Below are positions 16,789-25,637 of a stretch of 30,281 nt of DNA, piece by piece. Source of the DNA: CAVPMW01 sp963706515. GTDB taxonomy: Bacteria > Chloroflexota > Anaerolineae > Anaerolineales > UBA4823. Numbering within the stretch: the stretch's first letter is position 1; each line of letters starts with the position of its first letter. The stretch is from assembly GCA_963706515.1 (NCBI GenBank), contig CAVPMW010000012.1, forward strand, positions 1-30,281. The letters are read 5' to 3'. The position numbers and the translations under genes are program-made. The notes beneath the pieces are model-generated. The model did not search any database, was not told the DNA's origin, and saw nothing but the letters and a program-made list of their open reading frames with translations.

Positions 16789-16839
16789 CCGAAAACGGGG
16801 ATCAGGGGCGCTCTGGCGCCACCTGATCCCCGTTTTCGG
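16789..16839. terminator. Long perfect hairpin, likely bidirectional terminator
   Basis: An 18-bp perfect stem (16789-16806 with 16822-16839) begins CCGAAAAC and closes around GGCGC…GGCGCC. Imperfect outer pairing between GGGAGGGAA and TTTCCCTCCC extends it. It lies in the 367-base gap between the methyltransferase and acyltransferase genes. The rest of that gap shows no gene. Confidence 0.65.
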
Positions 16840-16995
16840 ATTGATTTCCCTCCCTCGGTGTATATACCTGGGAAAGCGGGGATGGGCGAATTAGATTTGA
16901 CAGTCGAAGGGCTTTCTAAATTGTCAGGGAAAACTGGCGCTTTTTGGCAGTTAATCCGCTGGTAATGGCAGTAATCCGGGTGTAAATTTGCAGCA

Positions 16996-17739
16996 ATGAA
17001 CAATACGCTGCGCATTATCAGCTATGCCGGTCTCAAGCTGATCTTTAAAGGTTTCCACACCGTGATGCCGCAAGGAGCCCGCCTGACAGGCACCGAAAAC
17101 CTGCCCGACGGAGCGAGGATCATCGCGGCGAACCACGCCAACGCCACCGACGCCTTCCACCTCCCCGGGCTATTTAAAGAACAGATCTACTTCGTCGTCC
17201 AGCGCGACGTGTTCAATATCCCCATTTTCGGCTGGTGTTTGTGGGGCAGCGGGCAGATCCCGGTATACCTCAATAAGAAACACATGGCAATCCTGCGCGC
17301 TTGTGAAGAGCTGGCCCAGGGGCACACCGTCATGGTCTTCCCCGAAGGCAAGCTCAACCCTCAATACCAATCATTTAAAGGCAGCACCGGGGCAGTGCGC
17401 ATGTCGTTGATGACCGGCGCACCGATCATCCCGCTGGGCACCTACATCCCTGAAGAGAACCTGTTCAACTTCAATTTGCGCATCGGGGGATATCATCGCT
17501 CGGGAATATGGCAAAATCAGGGATTCTGCTACTTCCATTTCGGACAGGTCTGGTACCCGGCTGCGGAATTCAGCGAGGATGTCGCCCACGCTCCAGTGAC
17601 CCAGCTTACCGCGAAGCTCATGGAAAAGATCCACCACCAGGTGCAGCTCGCCCGGCAGGACTGCCTGGCGGACGGATTCCAGCCGGCGGCAGCTTTTCCT
17701 CTCGCCGAGCCAGCGCTTCCCCCCGCCGAAGGGGATTAA
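16996..17739 (+). CDS. PlsC-family acyltransferase (1-acylglycerol-3-phosphate acyltransferase-like)
   Basis: This 247-residue membrane-associated enzyme of phospholipid synthesis transfers a fatty acyl group to an acylated glycerol phosphate. The HX4D catalytic motif is present as NHANATD (His47, Asp52), and the glycerol-phosphate-binding FPEG motif is VFPEGKL (Glu117). GAPIIPLGTY supplies the later conserved block. Length is normal for the family. The start ATG at 16996 follows a weak ribosome site, but the N-terminus MNNTLRIISYAGLKLIFKGF aligns with the expected membrane-facing helix. A very long terminator hairpin follows 14 bases after the stop. Related acyltransferases act on other lipids, so the exact acceptor is not proven. 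Confidence 0.9.
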   Translation: MNNTLRIISYAGLKLIFKGFHTVMPQGARLTGTENLPDGARIIAANHANATDAFHLPGLFKEQIYFVVQRDVFNIPIFGWCLWGSGQIPVYLNKKHMAILRACEELAQGHTVMVFPEGKLNPQYQSFKGSTGAVRMSLMTGAPIIPLGTYIPEENLFNFNLRIGGYHRSGIWQNQGFCYFHFGQVWYPAAEFSEDVAHAPVTQLTAKLMEKIHHQVQLARQDCLADGFQPAAAFPLAEPALPPAEGD

Positions 17740-17752
17740 CTAACAAAAATAT

Positions 17753-17805
17753 CCGAAAAAAGAGGCTCAGGTGGCGCTTTGCGCCACCTGAGCCTCTTTT
17801 TTCGG
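17753..17805. terminator. 25-bp perfect hairpin terminator
   Basis: The arms 17753-17777 and 17781-17805 pair over 25 bp with a 3-base loop. The stem begins CCGAAAAAAGAGG and ends in a T run, so it can stop transcription from either side. The inner GGTGGCGC/GCGCCACC is shared with the hairpin at 16789-16839. Confidence 0.85.
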
Positions 17806-17832
17806 TAAGGAAGACATACAAATCAGATTAAT

Positions 17833-17861
17833 TTGACATTAACAGCAATTTTTGTTATATT
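17833..17861 (+). promoter_or_regulatory. Sigma70 promoter of the CPBP protease gene
   Basis: TTGACA (17833-17838), a 17-bp spacer and TATATT (17856-17861) lie 28 bases before AGGAGG and the start codon. This is the best promoter match in the window. Confidence 0.75.
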
Positions 17862-17892
17862 TTGGTCACGTCTCAAATAAGAGGAGGAAATG

Positions 17893-18729
17893 ATGAAGAC
17901 TATTTTTACACGCCATACTTTAATTTCGTTCTTCGTCATGGCGTTTTTATTCTCCTGGATAGCTATCTTGCCCAAGCTCCTCAGCCCAGGCCTGCCCGTC
18001 GAGCCGTTCCAAATCCTGGGCGCACTGGCAGGACCCACCCTCTCCGCTGTTATCCTCATCGCAGTTTTGGAAGGGCGCAGCGGGTTGGGGAAATTTTTCA
18101 AACGTTACGTCCAGTGGCGCGCGGGGATCCTGTGGTGGCTGATCGTCCTGTTCGGAATCCTCCTGGCGGTCACCCTGGTGGCTGCACTCATCCTGGGGGT
18201 TTCGGTATTAACCGCCTTCGTCCAGAACCTTGGCTTGCTCCTGCCGACATATCTGCTCGCCCTGGTAATCGGCATTATTTTGGGTCCGCTTTGGGAAGAG
18301 CCCGGCTGGCGCGGGTTTGCCTTGCCCCGCTTGCAGGCACGCTTCCACCCACTGCTCGGCACGGTTATCCTGGGCATATTGTGGGCGCTGTGGCACCTGC
18401 CCGGCTACGCCGGCGGCTGGATGACGTCCTCATTTCCCGCACTGCTGGTCTATAGTATTGGCTTCTCGATATTAATGACCTGGGTTTACAACCACACCGC
18501 GGGCAGCATCCTGCTGATGATCCTGCTGCATTCCTCGAGCAATGCAACCCTGTCGATCGGCGCCAGGGTCCTGCCGGCAGATTTGCCTGCGGGTTTGAAT
18601 ACTTTTGTGTATGGCGGCTGGATTCCCGCCCTCACCAGCGTGATCCTTGCGGTTTTGATCATAATCTTTACGAAGGGGAATCTATCTTACAAGATAAGTG
18701 AGCAGAAGGCAGTTAGCGGCTCAATCTGA
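17893..18729 (+). CDS. CPBP-family intramembrane metalloprotease
   Basis: The 278-residue protein has about seven to eight hydrophobic helices. The three conserved motifs of the CPBP (CAAX protease/bacteriocin-processing) family are present: EEPGWRG (Glu135, Glu136, Arg), LWALWHLP and LLHSSSN. They supply the Glu and His residues of the membrane-embedded active site. Family roles include prenyl-protein processing, bacteriocin self-immunity and membrane-protein cleavage; the substrate here is unknown. Two adjacent ATGs exist at 17890 and 17893, and AGGAGG sits two and five bases before them, favouring the second. The gene is single, with its own promoter and a terminator upstream. A decayed 3' end of a similar gene may lie at 25366-25480. 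Confidence 0.92.
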   Translation: MKTIFTRHTLISFFVMAFLFSWIAILPKLLSPGLPVEPFQILGALAGPTLSAVILIAVLEGRSGLGKFFKRYVQWRAGILWWLIVLFGILLAVTLVAALILGVSVLTAFVQNLGLLLPTYLLALVIGIILGPLWEEPGWRGFALPRLQARFHPLLGTVILGILWALWHLPGYAGGWMTSSFPALLVYSIGFSILMTWVYNHTAGSILLMILLHSSSNATLSIGARVLPADLPAGLNTFVYGGWIPALTSVILAVLIIIFTKGNLSYKISEQKAVSGSI

Positions 18730-18840
18730 ACCCAGTGAGGAATCGCTGGTCGCAGAGCCATAAATCCGGCTTTTACACCTGAAGAGCGTCGCTACCCGTG
18801 GGATTCCTCGGGGCTGTTGGCAGCTACGTCTAGGGACCCT

Positions 18841-20032
18841 TTATTTCTCTTCCATCCGCTGGAACTTGATCGCCGCGATCGTGAAAAACAGGGCAGCGTA
18901 CCCCAGAAGCGCCGCAGCCGGCAGCAGCACCGATTCGACCCCCAGGCCGCGCAGGGTGATGTTCTTGAACCCGTCCATTGCCCAGGCTACCGGTGAAAGG
19001 TGACCGATCGCCTGGAAAGTGCTCCCGGTGATCTCCAGCGGCACCCATGCTCCACCGATGCCTGCCAGCACGAACATCGGGATCAGCGAAAAAATGACCG
19101 CCTGCTCCTCCGATTTAGCCATTACGCCAATCAGCAGTCCGAGACCGCCTATACATAACGCAGTCGTGACCGCCACCAGCAAGGTCGCCCCAATCGAACC
19201 GGTATAGTTCAGCTTGAATACAATCTGCCCGAAGGCAATCAAGATCAGGGACTGGCCGAATACGATGGTCACGATCGCCAGGTAGTGACCCAGCAGGATC
19301 TGCACCCGCGCCGCTGAAGTGGTCAGCAGCCGCCACAGCGAGTGCGATTTGCGCTCGTGAACGATGATCGAAGAGCAGACCAGCAGCCCGGCGATGGAAA
19401 ACTGCAGCATCATCCCCGGCGAAGTCCTTGCCAGGTTTTCGGTGCGGTCATCGTATTGTTGGATCGCCGAGCTGGTCGAATCGATGACCTGGATCGGTGG
19501 GGTCTTCCAGGCGGTCAGCACCTCGCTGAACGTGTAATCGAAGGGAGTTCTGGTTGCCTGCCTGCTCTTCCAGGATGACCGCCGTGCGCACCGCGTTTTC
19601 CAGCCGCACGTAGGCGCTTAAGGCTTCGCTCTCCACGCTCTGCCCCACCGGAGAGGCGGTATCTGCCAGCAGAGTCAGCTTGACCGGCTTGCCGTACAGC
19701 ACCTGGCGTCCATAACCAGCCGGCACGATGATCGCTCCTGCCAGTTTTTGGTCGGCAACCTGGCTTTCCAGGTCGGCTTGCGTGCTTCCCTCGGATGCCA
19801 ACCGGACTACTTTCGAACCTGCCAGGATGTCCCGCAGCTTCTGGCTTATCTCGCTCTTGTCCTCGTCGCGAAAACCGACCGGCAGGCGCGGATCGCCCGA
19901 CCCGCCTCCGCCGAAGGCAAAGCCGAACATGAACGTGAAGATGATCGGCATGATCAGGAAGAACAGGAAGGTCTTCCGGTCGCGCAGCATCTGGCGCAGG
20001 TCATTCGCGGCAATATCAAAAATGCGGATCAT
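18841..20032 (-). CDS. ABC-2 family permease (frame broken once)
   Basis: This is the third gene of an exporter operon. MIRIFDIAANDLRQMLRDRKTF and the first membrane helix are followed by an extracytoplasmic domain. Then, after one extra base near 19545, come five hydrophobic helices (SIAGLLVCSSIIVHERK…SLILIAFGQIVF…FVLAGIGGAWVPLEITG) to TAA at 18841. The frame-corrected length, ~396 residues, is normal for ABC-2 permeases. Since the two halves fit without loss, a base-level error or very recent mutation is likely. The permease would pair with the protein at 20115-21419 and the ATPase at 21427-22369 to export a lipid, drug or polymer. The ATG at 20032 lies 82 bases after the preceding stop. 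Confidence 0.85.
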
Positions 20033-20114
20033 CTATTTATTCGAGACCCAAAAGACGAGACTGCTTGAGGTTCGGCCATGCCGAACTTCCTTCGCGCGCA
20101 GTGACGTGCTGGGT

Positions 20115-21419
20115 TCACGCATATCTTTTGTTAAACCTCCATACGCCAAGGGCGAAGAAGATTGCAGCCCAAAGCAGCATCATCCCTACCGTTAGCAGCA
20201 CATCTTGCATCGCTGCCTCGCTGATCGACTGGAGCAGCCCCCGGATCGCCCAACCCTGCGGCACTGCCAGCGATACCAGGCTGGTGATCCGTGCGGTCGG
20301 GGAATTCATCGAGAAGACGCTGATCATTCCCAACATGCCGGTCACCGTGAGCAGACCGCCGAAGACGACCGCCCCCTGCTTGGTATCTTTCAGCATTGAA
20401 TTGACAAATATTCCAAAGCAAGAGGCGAGTACCACGATACCTGCGATAACCAGGGTCAGCGGCAGGATGTTCCCCCAGCGGATTTGAAAAAGGAGGCGCC
20501 CTGCTATTATCAGGACGATTATCTGCACGATCACGGTCAGGAAGACCGCCATGAATTTTCCGGTCAATATCGTCGACTGCGGGGTAGGCGTGGTGAAAAG
20601 GCGCGGCAGAGTGCGCTCTTCCTCCTCGCGCAGGATGGATTCGGCCGATGCAGTACCAGTATAGAAGGCGAAGAAGATCATCATTCCGCCCATGAACGGC
20701 CCAAGGATGCTCGCGAGGGAGTTCCTCTTCTCCTCCGCTTTGGCGGCAGCCCCGGGTTTTACCGGGGTATGCACATCAAGCACGGTCCCCCGCAGGTCCT
20801 TGGTCTGTGTGGTGGAATCGTCCAGGTACTGCTCCACGATTCCCCCGATCAAGCCGTATTGCTCTTCGGGGAGCTGGTCCATGGCGGTATTCACGGTGAT
20901 CTTGATCCCGGCGATGCTGTCCATGAACTGGTTCAGGATCGATTTTACGATGCTCGGACCGATGGTCAGTGTGGGGTCGCTGTAGAACTCGATCGACGAC
21001 TCGCCGTTCAGGTCGGCGAACTGCCGTGAAAAATCCTTGGGAATGATCAGCGCTACCTGCGCCTGCTGCTGGTCCACCGCGAGGCGCGCCGAAACGGCAT
21101 CCGGGGCGCGGCTCACCTGCAGCAGGTCCGCCAGGTCTTTGCTCTCCAGAATGTTAACGATAAGCTCGCTGAGGGTGTCTGCTTTGATCCCACCGGGAGT
21201 CTTACCCGAGCCGGCTTGCAGCCGGGGAGCGTTCGTATCCAGGTTCGCCACCACTACTTTTGTGCGCGGCAGGTTGAATCCGCCTTCCTGGTTGATATTT
21301 CCGAACATGAAGTAAAACAAGGTTGACACCAGAAGCGGGATGACAAACATAAATACCAGCAAAATTGCGCTGCGGAAGGCGCGCTTCAGGTCTTTGATGG
21401 CAATGTCGATGGATTTCAA
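20115..21419 (-). CDS. ABC-2 family permease
   Basis: The 434-residue membrane protein has one N-terminal helix (ILLVFMFVIPLLVSTLFYFMF), a ~200-residue extracytoplasmic region, then five helices, the usual ABC-2 layout. The segment REEEERTLPRLFTTPTPQSTILTGK before the second helix is the conserved cytoplasmic coupling region. The start is a TTG at 21419: AGGAG lies five bases upstream and overlaps the TAG that ends the ATPase gene in its corrected frame. This supports translational coupling. Together with the neighbouring permease it forms a heterodimeric pore. The transported substrate cannot be inferred. Confidence 0.92.
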   Translation of the reverse strand: MKSIDIAIKDLKRAFRSAILLVFMFVIPLLVSTLFYFMFGNINQEGGFNLPRTKVVVANLDTNAPRLQAGSGKTPGGIKADTLSELIVNILESKDLADLLQVSRAPDAVSARLAVDQQQAQVALIIPKDFSRQFADLNGESSIEFYSDPTLTIGPSIVKSILNQFMDSIAGIKITVNTAMDQLPEEQYGLIGGIVEQYLDDSTTQTKDLRGTVLDVHTPVKPGAAAKAEEKRNSLASILGPFMGGMMIFFAFYTGTASAESILREEEERTLPRLFTTPTPQSTILTGKFMAVFLTVIVQIIVLIIAGRLLFQIRWGNILPLTLVIAGIVVLASCFGIFVNSMLKDTKQGAVVFGGLLTVTGMLGMISVFSMNSPTARITSLVSLAVPQGWAIRGLLQSISEAAMQDVLLTVGMMLLWAAIFFALGVWRFNKRYA

Positions 21420-21426
21420 GCGACTC

Positions 21427-22369
21427 CTAATCGCGCAGCGCCCGCCCGGTCAGGTGCAGGAATACCGTCTCCAGGTCTGGGTTCCTGAATATCGACTGAG
21501 GTGATGCGGATGTGCTCGCTGTCGGCGGCATCGAACAGGCGCGGCAGGGCGCGGTTGCTGTCCTCTACCATCACCGTGTGCGTGCTGTCCTCGCTGGTAA
21601 TTTGTTTCACCCCTGGGATCGCTTTCCACGCGGCGAGCAGAGCGTCGCTTTCCCGGCTCAGGGTCAGGTTGATGCGCGACATCTCGCCGACGATCTTCAC
21701 CAGCTCCTCGTGCGTCCCTTCCGCCATCATCTGCCCGTGATCCATGATGGCAATGTGGTCGGAGAGCTCCTGGGCTTCTTCCATGTAGTGGGTGGTGTAG
21801 AGTACGGTCATGCCCTGGTTCTTGAGCGCGACGACGCTGTCCAATATGTTGCGCCGGGACTGCGGGTCGATGCCCACGGTGGGCTCGTCCAGGTACAGCA
21901 CCTGCGGTCGGTGCAGCAGCGCCACCCCGATGTTCACCCGGCGCTTCATCCCCCCCGAGAATTTGCTCACCCGCCCGCCTGCCCGCTCGGTGAGGCCGAT
22001 GATCTCCAGCACCTCGTTCACGCGCTGCTTGAGCGCCGCGCCGCGCAGCCCGTACATCTTCCCCCAAAAGTACAGGTTTTCGTTGGCGGAGAGGTCTTCA
22101 TAGAGGGCGATGTCTTGCGGCACGACACCCAATACCGTTTTGACCCCCGTCGGGTCATTCCGGATCGAATGACCCATAATGAGCGCATCGCCCTGGTCGG
22201 GGCGCAGCAGGGTCGCCAGCATAGAAATCGTGGTGGTCTTCCCCGCGCCGTTGGGTCCCAGCAGGCTGAAGATCTCACCCTGCAAGACATTGAAGCTGAT
22301 CCCCTGCACGGCTTTGAGCTCACCGAAGGCTTTGTGCAGATTATCCACCTGGATGGCGATTTTATCCAT
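21427..22369 (-). CDS. ABC-2 exporter ATP-binding protein (frame broken at C-terminus)
   Basis: The ATPase powers the two permeases encoded downstream. Walker A is GPNGAGKTT (residues 38-46), the Q-loop is VVPQD, the signature FSGGMKRR, Walker B LYLDEPT and the H-loop TTHYMEEA. The uncorrected frame ends at 21416 with a C-terminus unlike the family. Removing one C from CCC near 21482 gives EPDLETVFLHLTGRALRD and TAG at 21427, the standard ending of this family. It also places the stop exactly over the ribosome site of the next gene. The corrected protein is ~313 residues. It is the first gene of the operon, divergent from the HIT gene across 325 bases. Confidence 0.92.
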
Positions 22370-22694
22370 GCGGACGATTATAGCCCTTTCTCTGACCTGC
22401 GGATGTAAGTCTCTTCCTTGGTTGGCTATTACATATTTCCCGATTTAATTTCTTTACTCGAATGCAGGATCGCCTGAGGGAAAAGGTCACTCTGTAGGAT
22501 AGAATCAAGCCCCTTTCTTGGTTACAATTATCGCGAATCATTGTTTCGTGATTAGCTGAAAGTATTTCTACAGTCCGGAGTATCAAACTCAGCAAATCAC
22601 TGAAGTTGGTATTAACTTCAGCAGTTCGCCGGATTTTACCAAGGCGATTAATTTCTTCGGCGAATTGCTTCGATAGTCCAGGAAGGAGATCACC
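22370..22694. other. Divergent intergenic region with leader hairpin
   Basis: No gene is present between the ABC ATPase (minus) and the HIT gene (plus). A perfect 8-bp hairpin, CTGAAGTT with AACTTCAG (22600-22607 and 22614-22621), lies in the likely HIT leader, and AAGGAG precedes the GTG at 22695. I could not fix promoters with confidence and recognise no known riboswitch. Confidence 0.4.
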
Positions 22695-23100
22695 GTGAAC
22701 GACTGCATCTTCTGCTCCATTATCTCCGGAGGCTCCCCGGCGAGTTTTGTATACCAGGATGAGCTCGCCGTTGCCTTCATGGACATCCAACCCATCACCC
22801 CAGGGCATGCGCTGGTAGTCCCGCGCCAGCATTATTCAAACCTGTCCGAATTGGACCCGTCTATGGGTGGGCATCTCTTCCGGGTCGCCCAACACCTGGC
22901 AGCAGCCATTTACCGCAGCAGCCTGCGCTGTGAGGGGATTAACTTTCACCTGGCGGACGGCGAGGTCGCCGGGCAGGAAGTCTTCCACGTCCATTTACAC
23001 GTCCTGCCCGCGCTTCCTCGGCGACGGCTTTGGCTTTAGATTCCCCCCGGGATATCGCACTCGCCCCCCGCGCAGCGAGCTCGAACGCGCTGCGGCTTGA
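22695..23100 (+). CDS. HIT-family nucleotide hydrolase (frame broken once)
   Basis: This is a small cytoplasmic histidine-triad protein of about 134 residues that hydrolyses nucleotide phosphoramidates or dinucleoside polyphosphates. The N-terminal zinc-type CIFCSII, the central GHALVVPRQHY and the triad HVHLH (His98, His100, His102) are present. Just after the triad one extra C in CTGCCCGCG shifts the frame. Corrected, the sequence continues PRFLGDGFGFRFPPGY, the usual HIT C-terminus, to a TGA at 23098-23100. The start is a GTG at 22695 with AAGGAG six bases before. The catalytic triad is upstream of the break, so even the shifted product could be partly functional. Confidence 0.88.
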
Positions 23101-23162
23101 TCGAAGGCAATCGCGGTTGATTGTAATATTTATGGGTTGAAAGATCCATTCCTATCATTACT

Positions 23163-23273
23163 TAGGTAAGGGCACGATATATCGGTAGGGGCACAATATA
23201 AATTGTAGGGGCACGATGTATCGGTAGGGGCACAATATAAATTGTAGGGGCACGATATATCGTGCCCCTACCG
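23163..23273. repeat. Tandem ~39-bp repeat ending in a hairpin
   Basis: Units alternate GTAGGGGCACGATGTATCG and GTAGGGGCACAATATAAATT about two and a half times. They end in the palindrome GTAGGGGCACGATATATCGTG… with CCCCTAC at 23267-23273. It lies between the 3' ends of convergent genes and may act as a bidirectional terminator. The remaining gap shows no gene. Confidence 0.7.
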
Positions 23274-23282
23274 GCATCGGAA

Positions 23283-24059
23283 TTATTGGCTCACCACGAA
23301 GTTGAACGTTCCCTGCAAGGGGTCCTGCCCATTCGACAGGTTGATCAACAGGCTCGGATCGAATATCGAATCGCTGTCGTTTTCGGTAACGCCAGGAAAA
23401 AAGAGCTGGGTGGTCAGAATGGGACCGTTCGGAGCCTGCACCTTGACGTGGATGTGCTCTGTCCGTCCTGTGTACAGCCCAGGTACGACCGTCTCCAGCT
23501 GGAAGCGCCCATTTTGGTCGGTGAACTGGTGCCCGCGCAGGGTGTAACCGCTGTTGTCGTATACCCCCTGTGAATTGGCCTGCCAGAAGTCCAGCATGGC
23601 GTTAGCAACGGGTTTACAGTCCGTAGTCAGAACGTAGCCTGTCAGGACCAGCTTCGTCCCAGGCATCCCATCTTCGAGCAGTGAGCTGCGCTCCGGCGAG
23701 CCGGCTTTGAAATATGGCCCTTCAGTCTCGGCGATGGTCGCGGCTGCCGGGCTGGTGCAATCCACCGCCGGGGCAGTGGACGCCGGGGTGCTGGTCGCCG
23801 AGGCGGTAGCTGCCAGGGCTGCTGCGGTGGGAGAATTCCCTTGGGCTGGCACATTTTCCGTGACCGCCGGTGCACTGGTTGTGCCTGCCGTCGTTTGCCC
23901 CGAATCGGCTGCTGAGGAACCTGTCGCTGAGGCAGCGATTGCCGTGGATGCTGCTCCGGATGGGTTTGAGCCGCAGGCTGCCAGCAGAAATGCTCCCACT
24001 AAAAGCGGGATCAAAATCCTGGCCAGTCCTTTGCGGCTCGGATAGTAGAACTTATTCAT
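23283..24059 (-). CDS. Lipoprotein with intradiol ring-cleavage dioxygenase-like domain
   Basis: The product is 258 residues. MNKFYYPSRKGLARILIPLL and LLAAC form a lipoprotein signal, so it is anchored on the outer face of the membrane. A ~80-residue Ala/Thr/Ser-rich linker follows, then the intradiol dioxygenase fold: ETEGPYFK, MLDFWQANSQGVYDNSGY, RGHQFTDQNGRF, and VVPGLYTGRTEHIHVKV. The Tyr, Tyr, His, His set can bind ferric iron as in protocatechuate 3,4-dioxygenase. Exported members of this family occur in many bacteria, and their substrates are mostly unknown. AAGGA before the ATG at 24059 decides the start over a TTG at 24077. A strong hairpin at 24155-24202 separates it from upstream genes. 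Confidence 0.88.
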   Translation of the reverse strand: MNKFYYPSRKGLARILIPLLVGAFLLAACGSNPSGAASTAIAASATGSSAADSGQTTAGTTSAPAVTENVPAQGNSPTAAALAATASATSTPASTAPAVDCTSPAAATIAETEGPYFKAGSPERSSLLEDGMPGTKLVLTGYVLTTDCKPVANAMLDFWQANSQGVYDNSGYTLRGHQFTDQNGRFQLETVVPGLYTGRTEHIHVKVQAPNGPILTTQLFFPGVTENDSDSIFDPSLLINLSNGQDPLQGTFNFVVSQ

Positions 24060-24154
24060 GATCAATTCCTTTCGCAAGCAATTATTTCCTATAAAATCGA
24101 TAGGTAAAATCCATTATACATTCCCTGGATGAACAGCGGATGACAGGCGGAAAA

Positions 24155-24202
24155 ACAAAAATGAAGGTGCGCGGGCGAACGCCCGCGCACCTTCATTTTT
24201 GT
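24155..24202. terminator. 22-bp perfect hairpin terminator
   Basis: The arms 24155-24176 and 24181-24202 pair perfectly with loop GAAC. The stem starts ACAAAAATGAAGG and ends CCTTCATTTTTGT, giving A and T tracts on both sides. It lies just downstream of the gene ending at 24216 (minus). Confidence 0.85.
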
Positions 24203-24215
24203 GATAATTTGTCCC

Positions 24216-24749
24216 TTATTTCCGGATAAGCGGCAGGTAGCTGTGGACGATGTCCCCGGGGCAGGTGACCGAGCCGTAGTTGGCGGCTCCTAATCCCCCG
24301 GTCTCACGCGCCCGGATGGTGTACGGGTAAGTTTTTCCCAACCCCGGCGGGGTCGTCCCGGGCAAGCCGCAGTTGACCCGGAACCCGGGGGAGTAGAGAT
24401 CACTGGGTATGTACATCGCGGTTTGGAAAAATCCTGAATTGTACGACTGCAGCTCGCCGTTGATCGCTACCGTCATGCTGATGATGTACTGCGACGTGCT
24501 GGCAGTGACGTACATGTAGTTCCAATTGATATAACAAACCCCAGTGCCCGGTTCTGCTAATGAGCAGGTAGGGCTGGGGCTGTCGATAAACGAGATGTCG
24601 GGGGAATCGGATTCCCGGTGAGGCGGACCCGCAACCCCACTCTGCGTCAAAGCCAGGCTTGCCTGACTTTCAGCCGCGAATGCTTTCCAAAAGGTGAATA
24701 CGAAGGCCAACCCGCACAGGATCGACACCACTATCAGCCAGGTGCGCAC
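24216..24749 (-). CDS. Small secreted protein with C-terminal YLPLIRK, paralogue of next gene
   Basis: The product is 177 residues with an N-terminal signal helix (RTWLIVVSILCGLAFVFTFW). The mature part shares PDISFIDSPSPTC, CYINWNYMYV, GFFQTAMYIP, the Asn-Cys-Gly pocket and a final ANYG…CP with the protein at 24763-25302, including all matching cysteines. This suggests two disulfides in a small beta domain. The C-terminus ends HSYLPLIRK, a motif frequent at the ends of exported Anaerolineae proteins. The start is a GTG at 24749 with GGGAGGG upstream. It lies 13 bases after the paralogue, so the pair is an operon arising from tandem duplication. Function unknown. Confidence 0.82.
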   Translation of the reverse strand: MRTWLIVVSILCGLAFVFTFWKAFAAESQASLALTQSGVAGPPHRESDSPDISFIDSPSPTCSLAEPGTGVCYINWNYMYVTASTSQYIISMTVAINGELQSYNSGFFQTAMYIPSDLYSPGFRVNCGLPGTTPPGLGKTYPYTIRARETGGLGAANYGSVTCPGDIVHSYLPLIRK

Positions 24750-24762
24750 AGCAGCCCTCCCT

Positions 24763-25302
24763 TTAAGGTGTGTAAGCCGGGCAGTAGGTTGTGCCGTAAT
24801 TGGCAGATTTCAGGTTACTTGAATCTCGCGCATTGATCGTCCATGCGTAAGCTTTGCCGAGCATTGGGTGTCCACCTTCTCCCAAAGATCCGCAAGGGAC
24901 TTTAAACCCGCGGTCGAACATATTATAGGGAACATACATCGAGGTCTGGAAAAACCCGCCCGTTCTCGCCACGATTCCGATCGTGTTTAAGGTAACCGTC
25001 ATGGCGATCATGTAATTTGGATTTGCATCCACCGACATGTAATACCAGTTGATATAGCAGGCATTTTGCGCCGGGTCGGGCTGGTAGCAGGTAGCCGAAG
25101 GAGAATCGATGAAGCTGATATCCGGCTGTTGGGGGGCGTTGGCTCCGTCTGGAGCGGTGATCTCCCGGGTACTATCGCCCTGGGTTTCCTGGTTCAGGAC
25201 GACCTGCTCCTCCTGTCCCTGCCCGTAAGCGTTTCGGATGGCGAAAAAAGTGGCTGATAATAACACGATGGCGATTATGAATGGAATGGCTAGTTTCCGC
25301 AT
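24763..25302 (-). CDS. Small secreted protein, paralogue of the preceding gene
   Basis: The 179-residue product starts at the ATG at 25302 with AGGAGGG upstream. A signal helix (LAIPFIIAIVLLSATFFA) and a Gln/Glu-rich segment precede the conserved domain: PDISFIDSPSATC, CYINWYYMSV, GGFFQTSMYVPYNMF, VPCGSLG, and SANYGTTYCP. Four cysteines match those of the downstream paralogue. It lacks the C-terminal YLPLI tail. First gene of the two-gene unit. No known domain recognised. Confidence 0.82.
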   Translation of the reverse strand: MRKLAIPFIIAIVLLSATFFAIRNAYGQGQEEQVVLNQETQGDSTREITAPDGANAPQQPDISFIDSPSATCYQPDPAQNACYINWYYMSVDANPNYMIAMTVTLNTIGIVARTGGFFQTSMYVPYNMFDRGFKVPCGSLGEGGHPMLGKAYAWTINARDSSNLKSANYGTTYCPAYTP

Positions 25303-25365
25303 GATTCCCTCCTGAAGAATGAAGAAAACAGACTAAATCAGGTAAATTATAGCATATTAAGCCAC

Positions 25366-25480
25366 ATTTTGCGACCAATCTGCCTAAAAATACGGGCCAG
25401 GTCACTTTTGCGGTCTATATCGGGATCGCGCTCATTCTCTTGATTGCCACCCGGGCGAAGCTCTCGTACAAGCCGGGATT
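25366..25480 (+). pseudogene. Possible 3' remnant of a CPBP protease gene
   Basis: The plus-strand frame reads TGQVTFAVYIGIALILLIAT followed by RAKLSYKPG, a last membrane helix and short tail. This resembles the end of the CPBP protease at 17893 (VILAVLIIIFTKGNLSYK). No start codon, no upstream domains and no ribosome site. A weak assignment. Confidence 0.35.
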
Positions 25481-25540
25481 CGCCGGTCAGCTGGGCGAGC
25501 AAGGGCGAGGGATTCAGCTTGAATACGCGCATCCGGTCAC

Positions 25541-25632
25541 GAACCGGTCGATGAAGCATTCAGCAAGCCGCAGGAAATGTTAAATATCCGTAAAAGTCGT
25601 GACCAGACCCGGCGAAGCCCGCAGCGCGCCGG
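25541..25632 (-). pseudogene. Decayed 3' end of a MOCOS-like aminotransferase gene
   Basis: The minus strand reads TGALRASPGLVTTFTDI, stop, then HFLRLAECFIDRF. This matches TGALRASIGLVTNFADVYKF and QFAESFIDRY at the end of the gene at 26336-27801. It lies directly downstream of the SpeD-like gene and is only about 30 codons long, with an internal stop. It shows that a second aminotransferase copy once followed that gene. Confidence 0.8.
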
Positions 25633-25637
25633 TTGGG

